Positions 53,976 through 62,156 of a DNA stretch of 64,000 nucleotides are shown here, piece by piece; position 1 is the stretch's first letter, and each line of letters starts with the position of its first letter. Under the pieces are notes generated by a model, which worked only from the letters and a program-made list of their open reading frames with translations, did no database searches and was not told the DNA's origin. Made by a program: the position numbers and the translations under genes. The stretch spans positions 1 through 64,000 of the forward strand of contig JAJXVU010000005.1 of assembly GCA_021781965.1 (NCBI GenBank), in the 5' to 3' direction. The stretch is from Pseudomonadota bacterium. GTDB lineage: Bacteria > Pseudomonadota > Gammaproteobacteria > UBA1113.

Positions 53976-55253
53976 TTATTGAGTTAATAACACCGCGCCG
54001 CCCTGGCCGCCGCCTATACACAAAGAAGCAATGCCCTGTTTCGCTTTATGCTCACGTAATACATGTAATAAATGCAATATGATGCGTGCACCACTGGCAC
54101 CCACGGGATGTCCGCAGGCGATAGCACCCCCATCCACGTTGAGTCTATCCATAGGCACTGTTCCTAAAGCGGTGGCTAAGCCTAATTTATTCTGGCAATA
54201 ATCATTGCTGGCCAGCGCTTCTACACAAGCCAACACTTGTACGGCAAAAGCCTCATTGATTTCCCAATAGTCTATGTCATTGAGCGTTAAATGATTGCGT
54301 GTTAATAAGGGTGCTATCGCGTGTGCGGGCCCTAAGCCCATACGGCTGGGATCCAATGCCGCCCAATTGTAATCGACGATTTCACCTAATACTGGCCATT
54401 GGTAACGCTTTACCGCTTCCTCGCTGGCCAATAATAAATATGCTGCGCCGTCGGTGATTTGCGAGCTATTACCCGGCGTGACTTGCCCATAGCGTACATC
54501 GAATACAGGAGGTAGCTTAGCCAGCTTTTCTAGGCTGCTGTCTGCACGCACGCCATCGTCATAATCGTAACAATGACCTTTATTATCGTAAATAGGAATG
54601 ATCTCTCTCAAACGATGTTCACTTTGTGCAGCAGCTAAACGCTGATGGCTACGCACAGAAAATTCATCCATCCTTTGGCGGCTGATGTTAAAATCGTGGG
54701 CCAAAATCTCGGCCGTTTGCCCCATACCTAAATTGACTTGATGATCTTTTAAGCCCAGCAATAAAGCGAATATAGGTTTAAAAAAAGAAGGTCTCAATTC
54801 CAAACCTGTTTTTAATTTGCCGAGCAGATTCTTTTGTTGTTGCAACTTCAGCAACCAATCTACCATCGCCGGGCTAAACAACAACGGCGATTGACTCATG
54901 GCTTCACAGCCTCCAGCCAACACTACCTGCGATCGCCCCAGTTGTATGGATTCCATCGCCGATACCACCGCTTGCATACCAGAAGCACAATTGCGCTGCA
55001 CCGTCCACGCCGGGGTAGATTCATCTAAACCCAAACGCAAACCCACCACCCGTGAAATGTTGGCCTCATAGGCGCTGGGCATCACACAACCGGTAATGAC
55101 TTCATCGATTTGTGTAGGCAGAACTTTTTGGCGTAATAACACGTTACGTGCTGCCGCTACAGCTAGGTCAGAGGCTAAAAAAGGACCGCGCCCTTTAGCG
55201 CGTAGGAAAGGGGTACGCGCCCCATCGACGACTAATACTTTGGTTTTACTCAC
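53976..55253 (-). CDS. Acetyl-CoA acyltransferase (thiolase), FadI-like
   Basis: A protein of 425 residues. The acyl-accepting Cys is in VQRNCASGMQAVVSAM (about residue 88), the His in NEAFAVQVLACVEAL and the second Cys in GGAIACGHPVGASGARI. The length and the inserted helical segment after the first motif (LKLQQQKNLLGKLKTGLELR) fit FadI rather than FadA. It cleaves 3-ketoacyl-CoA to acetyl-CoA. It is the first gene of the pair with the FadJ-like gene. Confidence 0.9.
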   Translation of the reverse strand: MSKTKVLVVDGARTPFLRAKGRGPFLASDLAVAAARNVLLRQKVLPTQIDEVITGCVMPSAYEANISRVVGLRLGLDESTPAWTVQRNCASGMQAVVSAMESIQLGRSQVVLAGGCEAMSQSPLLFSPAMVDWLLKLQQQKNLLGKLKTGLELRPSFFKPIFALLLGLKDHQVNLGMGQTAEILAHDFNISRQRMDEFSVRSHQRLAAAQSEHRLREIIPIYDNKGHCYDYDDGVRADSSLEKLAKLPPVFDVRYGQVTPGNSSQITDGAAYLLLASEEAVKRYQWPVLGEIVDYNWAALDPSRMGLGPAHAIAPLLTRNHLTLNDIDYWEINEAFAVQVLACVEALASNDYCQNKLGLATALGTVPMDRLNVDGGAIACGHPVGASGARIILHLLHVLREHKAKQGIASLCIGGGQGGAVLLTQ

Positions 55254-55304
55254 AATATCCTCACATCCAGATTGTCCAAATGTAAATGTAGCAGGAAAAT
55301 GGTT

Positions 55305-55856
55305 TCATTGTAACAGCCACGACTGCTGACCCGCTTCATATGTTGTATATTCTGCACAGTTTATGTTATCACCCAATTGTTCTGTTCTTTTACTGCTCAA
55401 AAACGGCATTGCCTCCACTGTTTGTAACATCATTCTTTGTCCAGACGTTTTCAATTGACTGCGTACACTGATACGAAAAAAACTGACCCCAGCTTGTATA
55501 TTGGCCTTAATTTGAGCACAAGGCTGAGCTAAAATACTTTCATACATCACCCATATTTGTTCATCTGCTACAGTATACGTGCAAGCTGTCATAGGCCAGG
55601 GACTATTTGTCACAAAAAAATAATCGTTGTTCACTGAATAGGGTGCAAAGCATTGTCCTGTCGCTGCTCGTTGTGGCAATTGCATTTCAGCCAAGGCCAA
55701 TTGCTGCCATAATTTATCCTGCATTTTAACCCGCAACCATGCATAATATTGACTGCGTTTAACCCATTGCGCTTGTTCAAAGCTAGCCATCACAATCAAG
55801 GATAACACCATTAGAACGGTCATGACGACGATTAAAGTAAAGCCTCGTTGTTTCAT
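55305..55856 (-). CDS. Type IV pilus minor pilin, PilX-like
   Basis: A protein of 183 residues with the prepilin start MKQRGFTLIVVMTVLMVLSL. The cleavage site is G-F and the residue after TLI is V, so the usual Glu5 is missing, as in PilX/GspK-type tip pilins. A globular domain with Cys follows (ATGQCFAPYSVN, MTACTYTVADEQ). It overlaps pilW by one base (TAATG). It is the last gene of the pilV-pilW-pilX set; pilE and pilY1 are not in this window. Confidence 0.8.
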   Translation of the reverse strand: MKQRGFTLIVVMTVLMVLSLIVMASFEQAQWVKRSQYYAWLRVKMQDKLWQQLALAEMQLPQRAATGQCFAPYSVNNDYFFVTNSPWPMTACTYTVADEQIWVMYESILAQPCAQIKANIQAGVSFFRISVRSQLKTSGQRMMLQTVEAMPFLSSKRTEQLGDNINCAEYTTYEAGQQSWLLQ

Positions 55857-56746
55857 TAAGATACTCCCGGCTGCAGCGGAATATCCACTTCCATCGCTTG
55901 ATATAAATGACCGTTATCATTGCGGTAGGAAAATCCCGCAAAAAAATAATTTTGCGTACGATGGGTGACTCGTTCTAGACTCGTTAACAAAATATGTACG
56001 ACTAATACAGTATGATGTTGAGTGTCTGTGATCTTCTTAAATTGCAAATCCTCAATTCCATCGGCCCATTCATACGTTTGACCATTTTCATAAGAATACA
56101 ATCCCCAAATCGGCGCGCCCAAACGCGTTTTTCTATCGGTTTTAGCAATATAAAAAGTTTTCTCTTGCCATAAGCCAAAATAACTGCCCGCAGCAAAAGC
56201 GGTATAGTTATTCGCAGTCGTAACGATCTGCTGATTTTTCTGCACGCTTGCTGTAAGTACCGTTGTTAATTGCGTTTTATTGCAATCGGCAATGATCACC
56301 GTATCGCCTGCCTTCAACCGTTGATGAATGGAAATAGTCCATTGATTTTGATTGCTGGCATGATTAATTAATAAATAATCGTGACTAGTTGACATTTTTT
56401 CAATGTGTATCACCATGGTATGAGCTTTGGCTTGATAATTCTTACCCAGCCAAGTTACAGGTACATCCTCAGCTTTACGAATTTGCACCGCTTTATCGCT
56501 GGTCACACGCAAGCAACCTTGATAACCAGCGCTACTAAATTCGTGATACAACAATTGGGATATGCGAATAAATTGGCGCTGCACCGAAAACACATTGTTC
56601 TGGTAATGGCTCTGCTCTATGCTATTGAGCATAACATTCATGATCACTGCCATAACTATCAACGATAAAGCCAATGTCACTATTATTTCTAATAACAAGG
56701 CTCCTGTTTGTGACCACACGGGCCTAGCCGGAATAATCGAGTTCAT
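55856..56746 (-). CDS. Type IV pilus minor pilin, PilW-like
   Basis: A protein of 296 residues. The N-terminus MNSIIPARPVWSQTGALLLE, then IIVTLALSLIVMAVIMNVML, has G-A at the cleavage site and Glu five residues in. The rest is a long globular domain with a disulphide-type Cys pair (YQGCLRVTSD, IIADCNKTQLT). PilW joins PilV and PilX in the priming complex at the pilus tip. It overlaps pilV by 23 bases. Confidence 0.8.
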   Translation of the reverse strand: MNSIIPARPVWSQTGALLLEIIVTLALSLIVMAVIMNVMLNSIEQSHYQNNVFSVQRQFIRISQLLYHEFSSAGYQGCLRVTSDKAVQIRKAEDVPVTWLGKNYQAKAHTMVIHIEKMSTSHDYLLINHASNQNQWTISIHQRLKAGDTVIIADCNKTQLTTVLTASVQKNQQIVTTANNYTAFAAGSYFGLWQEKTFYIAKTDRKTRLGAPIWGLYSYENGQTYEWADGIEDLQFKKITDTQHHTVLVVHILLTSLERVTHRTQNYFFAGFSYRNDNGHLYQAMEVDIPLQPGVS

Positions 56747-57107
56747 CGATCAGATCCAAAGGCATGCCATCGGGATTAAACAATGTCGCCAGCGGCTGCC
56801 ACTTGAGATGAAAGGTACAAACAGGCCCTAAGGCTGAAAATACGACTGTGGCTTGTGGCAACTTCTGCGGTAACTCATTTTGCCATTGCGCAAAGCCGGC
56901 ATTAAAGACTTCGCTTTGACGCAAGACCCGGTAACGCACCAGCAAATTGGCCGCTTCTTCTACGGCCACTGTGCGCAGCAACCCTTGGTTCATAATGCGA
57001 AAAGACAAGAATTGCAGCCGCGTAACAGCCAAAATGCCGATGGCAAAAATAGTGAGGGAAATCATTAATTCAATGAGACTAAAGCCCCGCTGATCATGAA
57101 AAAACAT
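56724..57107 (-). CDS. Type IV pilus minor pilin, PilV-like
   Basis: A protein of 127 residues with a typical prepilin start: QRGFSLIELMISLTIFAIGI, having Gly-Phe at the cleavage site and Glu5. After the hydrophobic helix come ILAVTRLQFLSFRIMNQGLL and a short globular domain. It is the first gene of the pilus block. The strongly conserved N-terminus and gene order support the call, although it is shorter than most PilV proteins (about 150-185). Confidence 0.8.
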   Translation of the reverse strand: MFFHDQRGFSLIELMISLTIFAIGILAVTRLQFLSFRIMNQGLLRTVAVEEAANLLVRYRVLRQSEVFNAGFAQWQNELPQKLPQATVVFSALGPVCTFHLKWQPLATLFNPDGMPLDLIDELDYSG

Positions 57108-57236
57108 AGTGTTAATCCGTGCTACACATTTAAATACTATATTAACTATGTTTTAAGTATTTTGCAAGGGGCGAACGCCCCTTACTGCCGAAACTGCACT
57201 CTTCCTATTATGTTCAATGGCTACTTATTATCAGCT

Positions 57237-57741
57237 CTACCCCCAAAGCCGCCTATGCTGATTGCTATCTTTTTCTACAGATGAAGATGATGAGCTTCTT
57301 ACCTGAACATCCGTAGAAAAATAGGAGGATGAACTACTCAACGGATACCTAGAAGATAATGGTAATGAGCCGCTGCTTCCCTGGCTCCTAGAAGATGATA
57401 GCGTTTTTCAACAGACGATTAATAGTTTCTAATAAGTCAGTAAAGCCGGTGTGGTTTGAAAAATCTTTCGTATCAATTAATTTTTTAAAACCTGAGGCAA
57501 TATTCCTCATCGTATGTAAAGAAGATTCACTGCCCCCTTGTTTAGGTAATGGAGCATAATCACGCCTGGATTCAGAAGCGAAAGGCACTTGTTTCCCCCT
57601 GTATTGAGATGGGAATAATTGTTGTCCGCCCTGATCTGGAAAGTATTCTTGCGTCTGTCGTTGTCGTTTATATCTTTCTTGTCCGCTATCAGTTCGTTTT
57701 CGCTTAGCGCCTGAATTATAGGATTTAGAATTGTGATACAT
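57237..57741 (-). pseudogene. Frameshifted small protein with bipartite NLS-like motif
   Basis: From ATG at 57741 (GAAGGT just upstream) the frame encodes MYHNSKSYNSGAKRKRTDSG, then QERYKRQRQ, and reaches a stop at 57388 after 117 residues. AKRKR and YKRQRQ with a 10-residue spacer match a classical bipartite nuclear localisation signal. At an A5 run (57404-57408 on the minus strand) a one-base change would join a second open frame of about 53 codons rich in Ser (LSSSRSQGSSGSLPLSSR), ending at 57237. The original protein was probably about 170 residues. No signal peptide is present. A nuclear-targeted effector is possible but inferred. Confidence 0.5.
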
Positions 57742-57756
57742 AATTATTACCTTCAT

Positions 57757-58149
57757 TTTAATACTGAGGAAAAATTATACAATATTTTTAGCATCAATTA
57801 CAGAGGGACAATTTCTTCAGACAAACATGCTATTGCTCACAAGCAGTTGAATTACTTAATAAAATATCTGGAGATATAATATTAATGTTTATATATCAAA
57901 TCTTTGTGAACTGCGCCCTGCGATTTATGATAAATGATTGTTCACTTTCGGCGTATTGCCTACATTTTATGGCTGATTTCTTGCGGTTTTTCAGGCATAA
58001 CCCCACTATAGATGGTTAATTTATAAACAATCACCCTAAATAATGATGGTTTTCTTAAAAAGATAAGTTATTTTGCCTCTAAACCCGTGCGAAACCTCAC
58101 TTTTCTGCTAGGCTTAAGCTAGAGTGTGTTATTTTACAGAGAGTTACAA
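57757..58149. other. Gene-free stretch before the IHF gene
   Basis: No gene or conserved motif is recognised. The sequence is AT-rich and presumably holds the promoters of the flanking divergent genes. Confidence 0.5.
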
Positions 58150-58461
58150 ATGACTAAGTCCGAATTGATTGATAAATTGTACAGCTTGTTTCCTAACTTA
58201 GGTCCGGAAAAAGCCCATACCGCTGTGAATTTAATTGTAGATAAAATGGCCGAAAGCTTATTAAATGGTGAACGCATAGAGATTCGTCGCTTAGGCAGCT
58301 TTGCTCTACGCCATCATAAGCCACGCGCCGCTCATAATCCTAAGACAGGGCAAAAATTAGTGGCCAAAGAAAAATACAGCGTACACTTTAAACCCAGTAA
58401 AGAATTAAAAGAAGCCATTAACGAAGCTCGTGCCAAAGGCATTCCTCCTGGAGAAGAATAA
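58150..58461 (+). CDS. ihfB: Integration host factor beta subunit
   Basis: A protein of 103 residues from ATG at 58150, with the IHF/HU fold. The start MTKSELIDKLYSLFPNLGPE and the DNA-binding arm ERIEIRRLGSFALRHHKPRA, then AHNPKTGQKL and YSVHFKPSKELKEAI, match IHF-beta better than IHF-alpha or HU. It bends DNA at specific sites as a dimer with IHF-alpha. It is a single gene; the partner is elsewhere. An in-frame ATG 24 bases upstream is less likely. Confidence 0.9.
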   Translation: MTKSELIDKLYSLFPNLGPEKAHTAVNLIVDKMAESLLNGERIEIRRLGSFALRHHKPRAAHNPKTGQKLVAKEKYSVHFKPSKELKEAINEARAKGIPPGEE

Positions 58462-58812
58462 CTTTACCGTAGGTTGGCATATTTAGTTGAGTGAATACGG
58501 ATTATTTTCGCTATATCCCCCTGTAATCGATTGCAAACGCATAACTTTATTCATAGCCGTATTGCAGTTTTGCAACTGGATTGCCTCACAAACCGTTAAC
58601 TTGCTCCTCGTTTCCGCACAAGTTTAGTCAAACGGTTTGTTAGCAATTGTACGGTACGGCTATTTTCGCGTTAACAGAATCTGCTTTATCGGGGCGAGTA
58701 ATTACCTTTTTTATAAATAGAATAGACTCGACCCGCCCTCAAGGGGCTTGGCAACAAGACACGCATTACAATACAATAGCTATCTTGCAAAAAAATAAAA
58801 TGAGATAACAAT
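58462..58812. repeat. Repeat-containing gap with composite repeat, copy 2
   Basis: ACGGTACGGCTATTTTCG at 58651-58668 is the reverse complement of 2797-2814, and CTGGATTGC at 58576-58584 is the reverse of GCAATCCAG. AAACCG/CGGTTT arms between them could pair. No gene is seen; TATAAT-like and Shine-Dalgarno signals near 58800 belong to the next locus. Confidence 0.5.
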
Positions 58813-59178
58813 ATGGAAGAAAAAAAGCCAATAGCGCTTACTCAACCCACTGCAAATACAGAAAATACTAATGACAACTGGTTTGTATTGGCTCGGTCTC
58901 AAACGCCATTTCACAGCTACAACAAACCGCTTTAAACGTTGCACCTATAATTGACAAGTGCGCAAAAAGCATTGAAATTATCGATTCTCAAATTCAATCC
59001 GAATCGCGTGCTGGCCAAGCCCTAGAACCGCAAGAGCAAAAAATGATCGCTCCGTTGGCAGGCATCAAACAGCACCGCTTTTTTGAACCTATCTCTACAT
59101 CTTTCCCGCAGTTGGCAGCACCTCCCCCTAGCAAAAGAATGTGCCCAGGGTTAGGAAAAGAGAATATCTCAAACTAGA
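58813..59178 (+). pseudogene. Frameshifted small gene, unknown function
   Basis: The frame from ATG at 58813 reads MEEKKPIALTQPTANTENTN, then DNWFVL, and stops at 58935 after 40 codons. Restoring one base at the TTT run at 58882-58884 continues into an open frame of about 97 codons (GSVSNAISQLQQTALNVAPI, DKCAKSIEIIDSQIQSES, ending PPPSKRMCPGLGKENISN) with TAG at 59176-59178. The product would be about 121 residues, with a helical middle and a Pro/Lys tail. Either a mutation or a sequencing error is possible. No family is recognised. It lies just before the membrane-protein pair but on the opposite strand. Confidence 0.45.
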
Positions 59179-59207
59179 GTAGCTAAAGAAAATAGTGCAT
59201 CACAACA

Positions 59208-59237
59208 AGAGTATTCCTCTGAAGAGGAATACTCTTA
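59208..59237. other. Strong palindrome downstream of the two convergent genes
   Basis: AAGAGTATTCCTC, loop TGAA, GAGGAATACTCTT: a 13-pair perfect stem. There is no T-run on either strand, so it is not a canonical intrinsic terminator, but it could stabilise 3' ends. A decayed version lies at about 62110-62133, after the paralogous gene. Confidence 0.6.
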
Positions 59238-59254
59238 AAAGCGTGGTTAACCTA

Positions 59255-61987
59255 TTAACTGTACCCCCCCCTACGAGAAGATGAAGTGTGGGTCTCTGAT
59301 AAAAAATCTACAACACTTGAAGACTCTTGATGTAGCGTAGCTATATTGTTCTCTAATTTCTGTAACCAACCCTGGATCAGCTCTTGCACAGGGGCATTTA
59401 TTTCAATGGGATCATGCCTCAGATGAGACACATCATTGCCAGAGAGATCCTCCTTGTTAAGCCGCAAATAGTTTACTAACGCCTTTTTTTCAGCAAGCAA
59501 GTTCCTTTGACCCCTAATATTGATATAGGCAGGTTCATCCATTATCTTACCGCTAATAGAACATCGGTATTGGTCAGCGACTTCCTCGAAAAGTAGGTTG
59601 TCTATTTTCTCTAAAAGTCGCGCTGCTTCGGGTTGTTCAGCATAGGAGTATAGCCCTTGCCTTAATTCTTCCAGTTCATGGCACAATCGAATATAATGTT
59701 CTTGATTTAGGCGCATATCTATTTCATTTTCTACAACAGATGGCATAGCAAAAAATCTAGCAGAGGATGACGCTTGATATTGAGCCTCGGACCCGCGCCG
59801 GCGCCGATCCTCCTGCGGCAACGCAGCCGCCCTTTCTGGTCGCCGACGACAAAAGCAATCCCTAAGAATTAAACCTGCCGCTACTACTAGTATTAATGAA
59901 AGCGGCGCTCCTACGAGTATTGCCACTAAATAAATATCCCGAGGTGGCGCCGGTATTGGGGTCGGAGTCGGGGTCGGAGTCGGGGACGAGCTAGGGCTAG
60001 GGGGTCCCATACAGTATAGCGTATAATCCTCTTGCGTTCCGGGTATAAAATAAGCTTGAGTAGCACCCGTTTGCAGACTGGCGAGATTGAGGGTAATCAT
60101 ACCTGCTTGGCCATTCATTTGTGCCACCAACAATGCATCAGAGGCTATCGTCTGATGATTCATGCCCATACCCCAAGTATCGATTCCGCCTGTAATCACA
60201 AACAGTCGCTTTCCTGTAGTAGCATTAAAGGCCGTTAGAGTATCTAACACTGCCACATCCACCGGCGTGCCACCATCATATACATAAGTTTGGCCTACAA
60301 CCAGAATCTGTTCTTCAGAACCAGGCAATTGGCTAAGACTGATGGTTTGATGAACGGTAATAGCCTCTGTAGTATTGTAAAACGTAGGCACTTGTATAGG
60401 CATAGTGATGGTGTGATTTTCACCTAAAATAATTTGGCCCGAAAACAGATTTAAATTGATTTTCCAAAGAGGGGCAGTGGGGTTATCAATGGTAGAAAGA
60501 AATAGGTTTGGGCGGTTGCTCGCTGCGGGTATTGCCTGTGTCGGCGTTGCTGCTAATAAAGCAGTTCTGCGATCAAAAAAATTAAATACGCCTTTTCTTT
60601 GGCCTTGAATTCGTATTTCCTGCCAACCTGTAGGTTGTTCTAGCAAATCCGTGCAATTGACTACACTTTCTATCTTATCAAAATCTTCGATAACCAATAA
60701 CCGCTCTCTTCCATTAAGATCCCTACCCGCAATCGCTAAATCTTGATTTCCATTTAGATGCTTAATGCTAAGATAATCATTCACCTCCCCCACATCCACA
60801 AACAGTGCACGCGCCTCTTGCGGCATACGAATTTGCTTTGGCACCGAACTGTCGTCCTGATAAACAGCCAGCTGTGTATGGATGGGAGCAGCGCCATCGC
60901 CCATGGTATAGATGATGCATAAATCTTGTTGAGTTGCCGTGCTGGTGATTTTTATCATCCCGTTCACTGCTAAAACCCATTGGCCTTCACCCATACGAGT
61001 GAAATAAACAGACAAACTGGTTTTATGCGGTGTGACATCTATTTCACCTTTTTGCGGTATACTATGAGGTGCTAAAGTAGTAAAGTCGGCAGCATATGTA
61101 AGCTTTCGATGAAAATACGTCGGGTAAATTTTATCGAAAAGATTCATGTCATAAGTGCTAGCATAATCAGCGCTTTTAGCGGGTGGCGTCTGCGTAATGT
61201 TCTCACAAACTTGACTGTCTAAAAAACCACTGTTTTGTTGTGCGGTTCCAATCGTAATGGTATTTCCAGAAGATGGAGAAGATGGATTGGCAGTCACTAT
61301 ACTGGTTGTAGCAAACCTACCATCATGATATTCATATCGAGGCTCGCGTGTATAACTAAACGCTGGTATGCCATTTTGTGCATTGATACCCAGTAGCCTG
61401 GAGGAGTTAGTGCTGCGAGAAATTTCACTCACATAGATTCGCGGGCATTTCAATTTATATCCCGATAACATCGCTACGCCCGCCAGAGCATATTCTATGC
61501 CAGAGTTAGGCTGTGTTAGGGTCCACTTTGCGCCCGTAGCACAATTAGCCACCAAACTATCTACGGAATATTCTGGCGTTGAATCGGAGCTTAGCGCACG
61601 ATTTCTGGCAGTGACAGAAGTTGCCGTGAACATGGTCAGCAATTGTAATACACTGGTAGCAGATACCGCGCCTACTCCAGGTACAAATAACAAGAGTACA
61701 ACAACCAATGGCAACACGATAGGAGTGGATTGCGCATGAGCAACCGCCCCTCGCCCTTCTTTCTTTCGTTTAGCGCGCGCAATCTTTTGTCGTTGAGATA
61801 ATGGCGGATTTCCTGCTTGTTTTATATTAGCGAGATTGGGATGTTTTTCTTCCTTACTGGCTACATCAAGCAAATGCCCCTCTAAAAATCTTTGTCGGAT
61901 ACGCTTGGGTTTACTGCGATGTTCTTCTGATTTTCTAGCACTTTGTATTTTATCTAAGTTAGCAGTATACGTAAAAATTCTTGTCAT
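59255..61987 (-). CDS. Membrane protein with large ectodomain, Pro/Thr stalk and C-terminal U-box-like domain
   Basis: A protein of 910 residues from ATG at 61987 (AAGGAAG just upstream). The layout is a basic cytoplasmic N-terminus (about 1-83), membrane segment TPIVLPLVVVLLLFVPGVGA, a large ectodomain of about 600 residues with several Cys and N-x-S/T sites, a SPTPTPTPTPIP stalk, and a second membrane segment (YLVAILVGAPLSLILVVAAG). An Arg-rich stop and a cytoplasmic tail follow. In the tail, helices (YIRLCHELEELRQGL) flank a segment at about 806-875 that resembles a U-box: YRCSISGKIMDEPAYI at its start, and INAPVQELIQGWL at its end in the place of IPN-x-x-LK-x-LI-x-x-W. U-boxes recruit ubiquitin-charged E2 enzymes in eukaryotes and occur in a few Legionella effectors. 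The identity of the ectodomain is unknown; it is repeated in the paralogue downstream in this window. Confidence 0.65.
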   Translation of the reverse strand: MTRIFTYTANLDKIQSARKSEEHRSKPKRIRQRFLEGHLLDVASKEEKHPNLANIKQAGNPPLSQRQKIARAKRKKEGRGAVAHAQSTPIVLPLVVVLLLFVPGVGAVSATSVLQLLTMFTATSVTARNRALSSDSTPEYSVDSLVANCATGAKWTLTQPNSGIEYALAGVAMLSGYKLKCPRIYVSEISRSTNSSRLLGINAQNGIPAFSYTREPRYEYHDGRFATTSIVTANPSSPSSGNTITIGTAQQNSGFLDSQVCENITQTPPAKSADYASTYDMNLFDKIYPTYFHRKLTYAADFTTLAPHSIPQKGEIDVTPHKTSLSVYFTRMGEGQWVLAVNGMIKITSTATQQDLCIIYTMGDGAAPIHTQLAVYQDDSSVPKQIRMPQEARALFVDVGEVNDYLSIKHLNGNQDLAIAGRDLNGRERLLVIEDFDKIESVVNCTDLLEQPTGWQEIRIQGQRKGVFNFFDRRTALLAATPTQAIPAASNRPNLFLSTIDNPTAPLWKINLNLFSGQIILGENHTITMPIQVPTFYNTTEAITVHQTISLSQLPGSEEQILVVGQTYVYDGGTPVDVAVLDTLTAFNATTGKRLFVITGGIDTWGMGMNHQTIASDALLVAQMNGQAGMITLNLASLQTGATQAYFIPGTQEDYTLYCMGPPSPSSSPTPTPTPTPIPAPPRDIYLVAILVGAPLSLILVVAAGLILRDCFCRRRPERAAALPQEDRRRRGSEAQYQASSSARFFAMPSVVENEIDMRLNQEHYIRLCHELEELRQGLYSYAEQPEAARLLEKIDNLLFEEVADQYRCSISGKIMDEPAYINIRGQRNLLAEKKALVNYLRLNKEDLSGNDVSHLRHDPIEINAPVQELIQGWLQKLENNIATLHQESSSVVDFLSETHTSSSRRGGYS
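59363..59572 (-). other. U-box-like segment coding region
   Basis: This DNA encodes the domain beginning QYRCSISG and ending IQGWL. The paralogue at 62157 matches the flanking helices (HYIRLCHELEEL with RYAQAYHQLQQL; WLQKLENNIATLHQES with WLEKLEKLENDVAELQRQS) but lacks this segment, reading straight from ISDKSKIGDQ to WLEKLE. The unit therefore behaves as a removable or inserted module. Confidence 0.6.
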
Positions 61988-62156
61988 AATAACTTCCTTC
62001 TTATAAAAATACATATATTGTGCTACAACGCTCAAAAAAACGCATACGAAATAAGATTAAAAGTGTACTCCGTATTGTGTAAAGATATGTCAACGAGGCC
62101 CACGCTAAAAATATTCCCCTGGAGAAAGAATAATCTTAAAAGCATGGGTTAACGTG

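Noticed and set aside
59208-59237. Palindrome after the U-box gene as an intrinsic terminator
   Set aside because: The stem is strong, but neither strand has the following T-run, so it is reported only as a palindrome.
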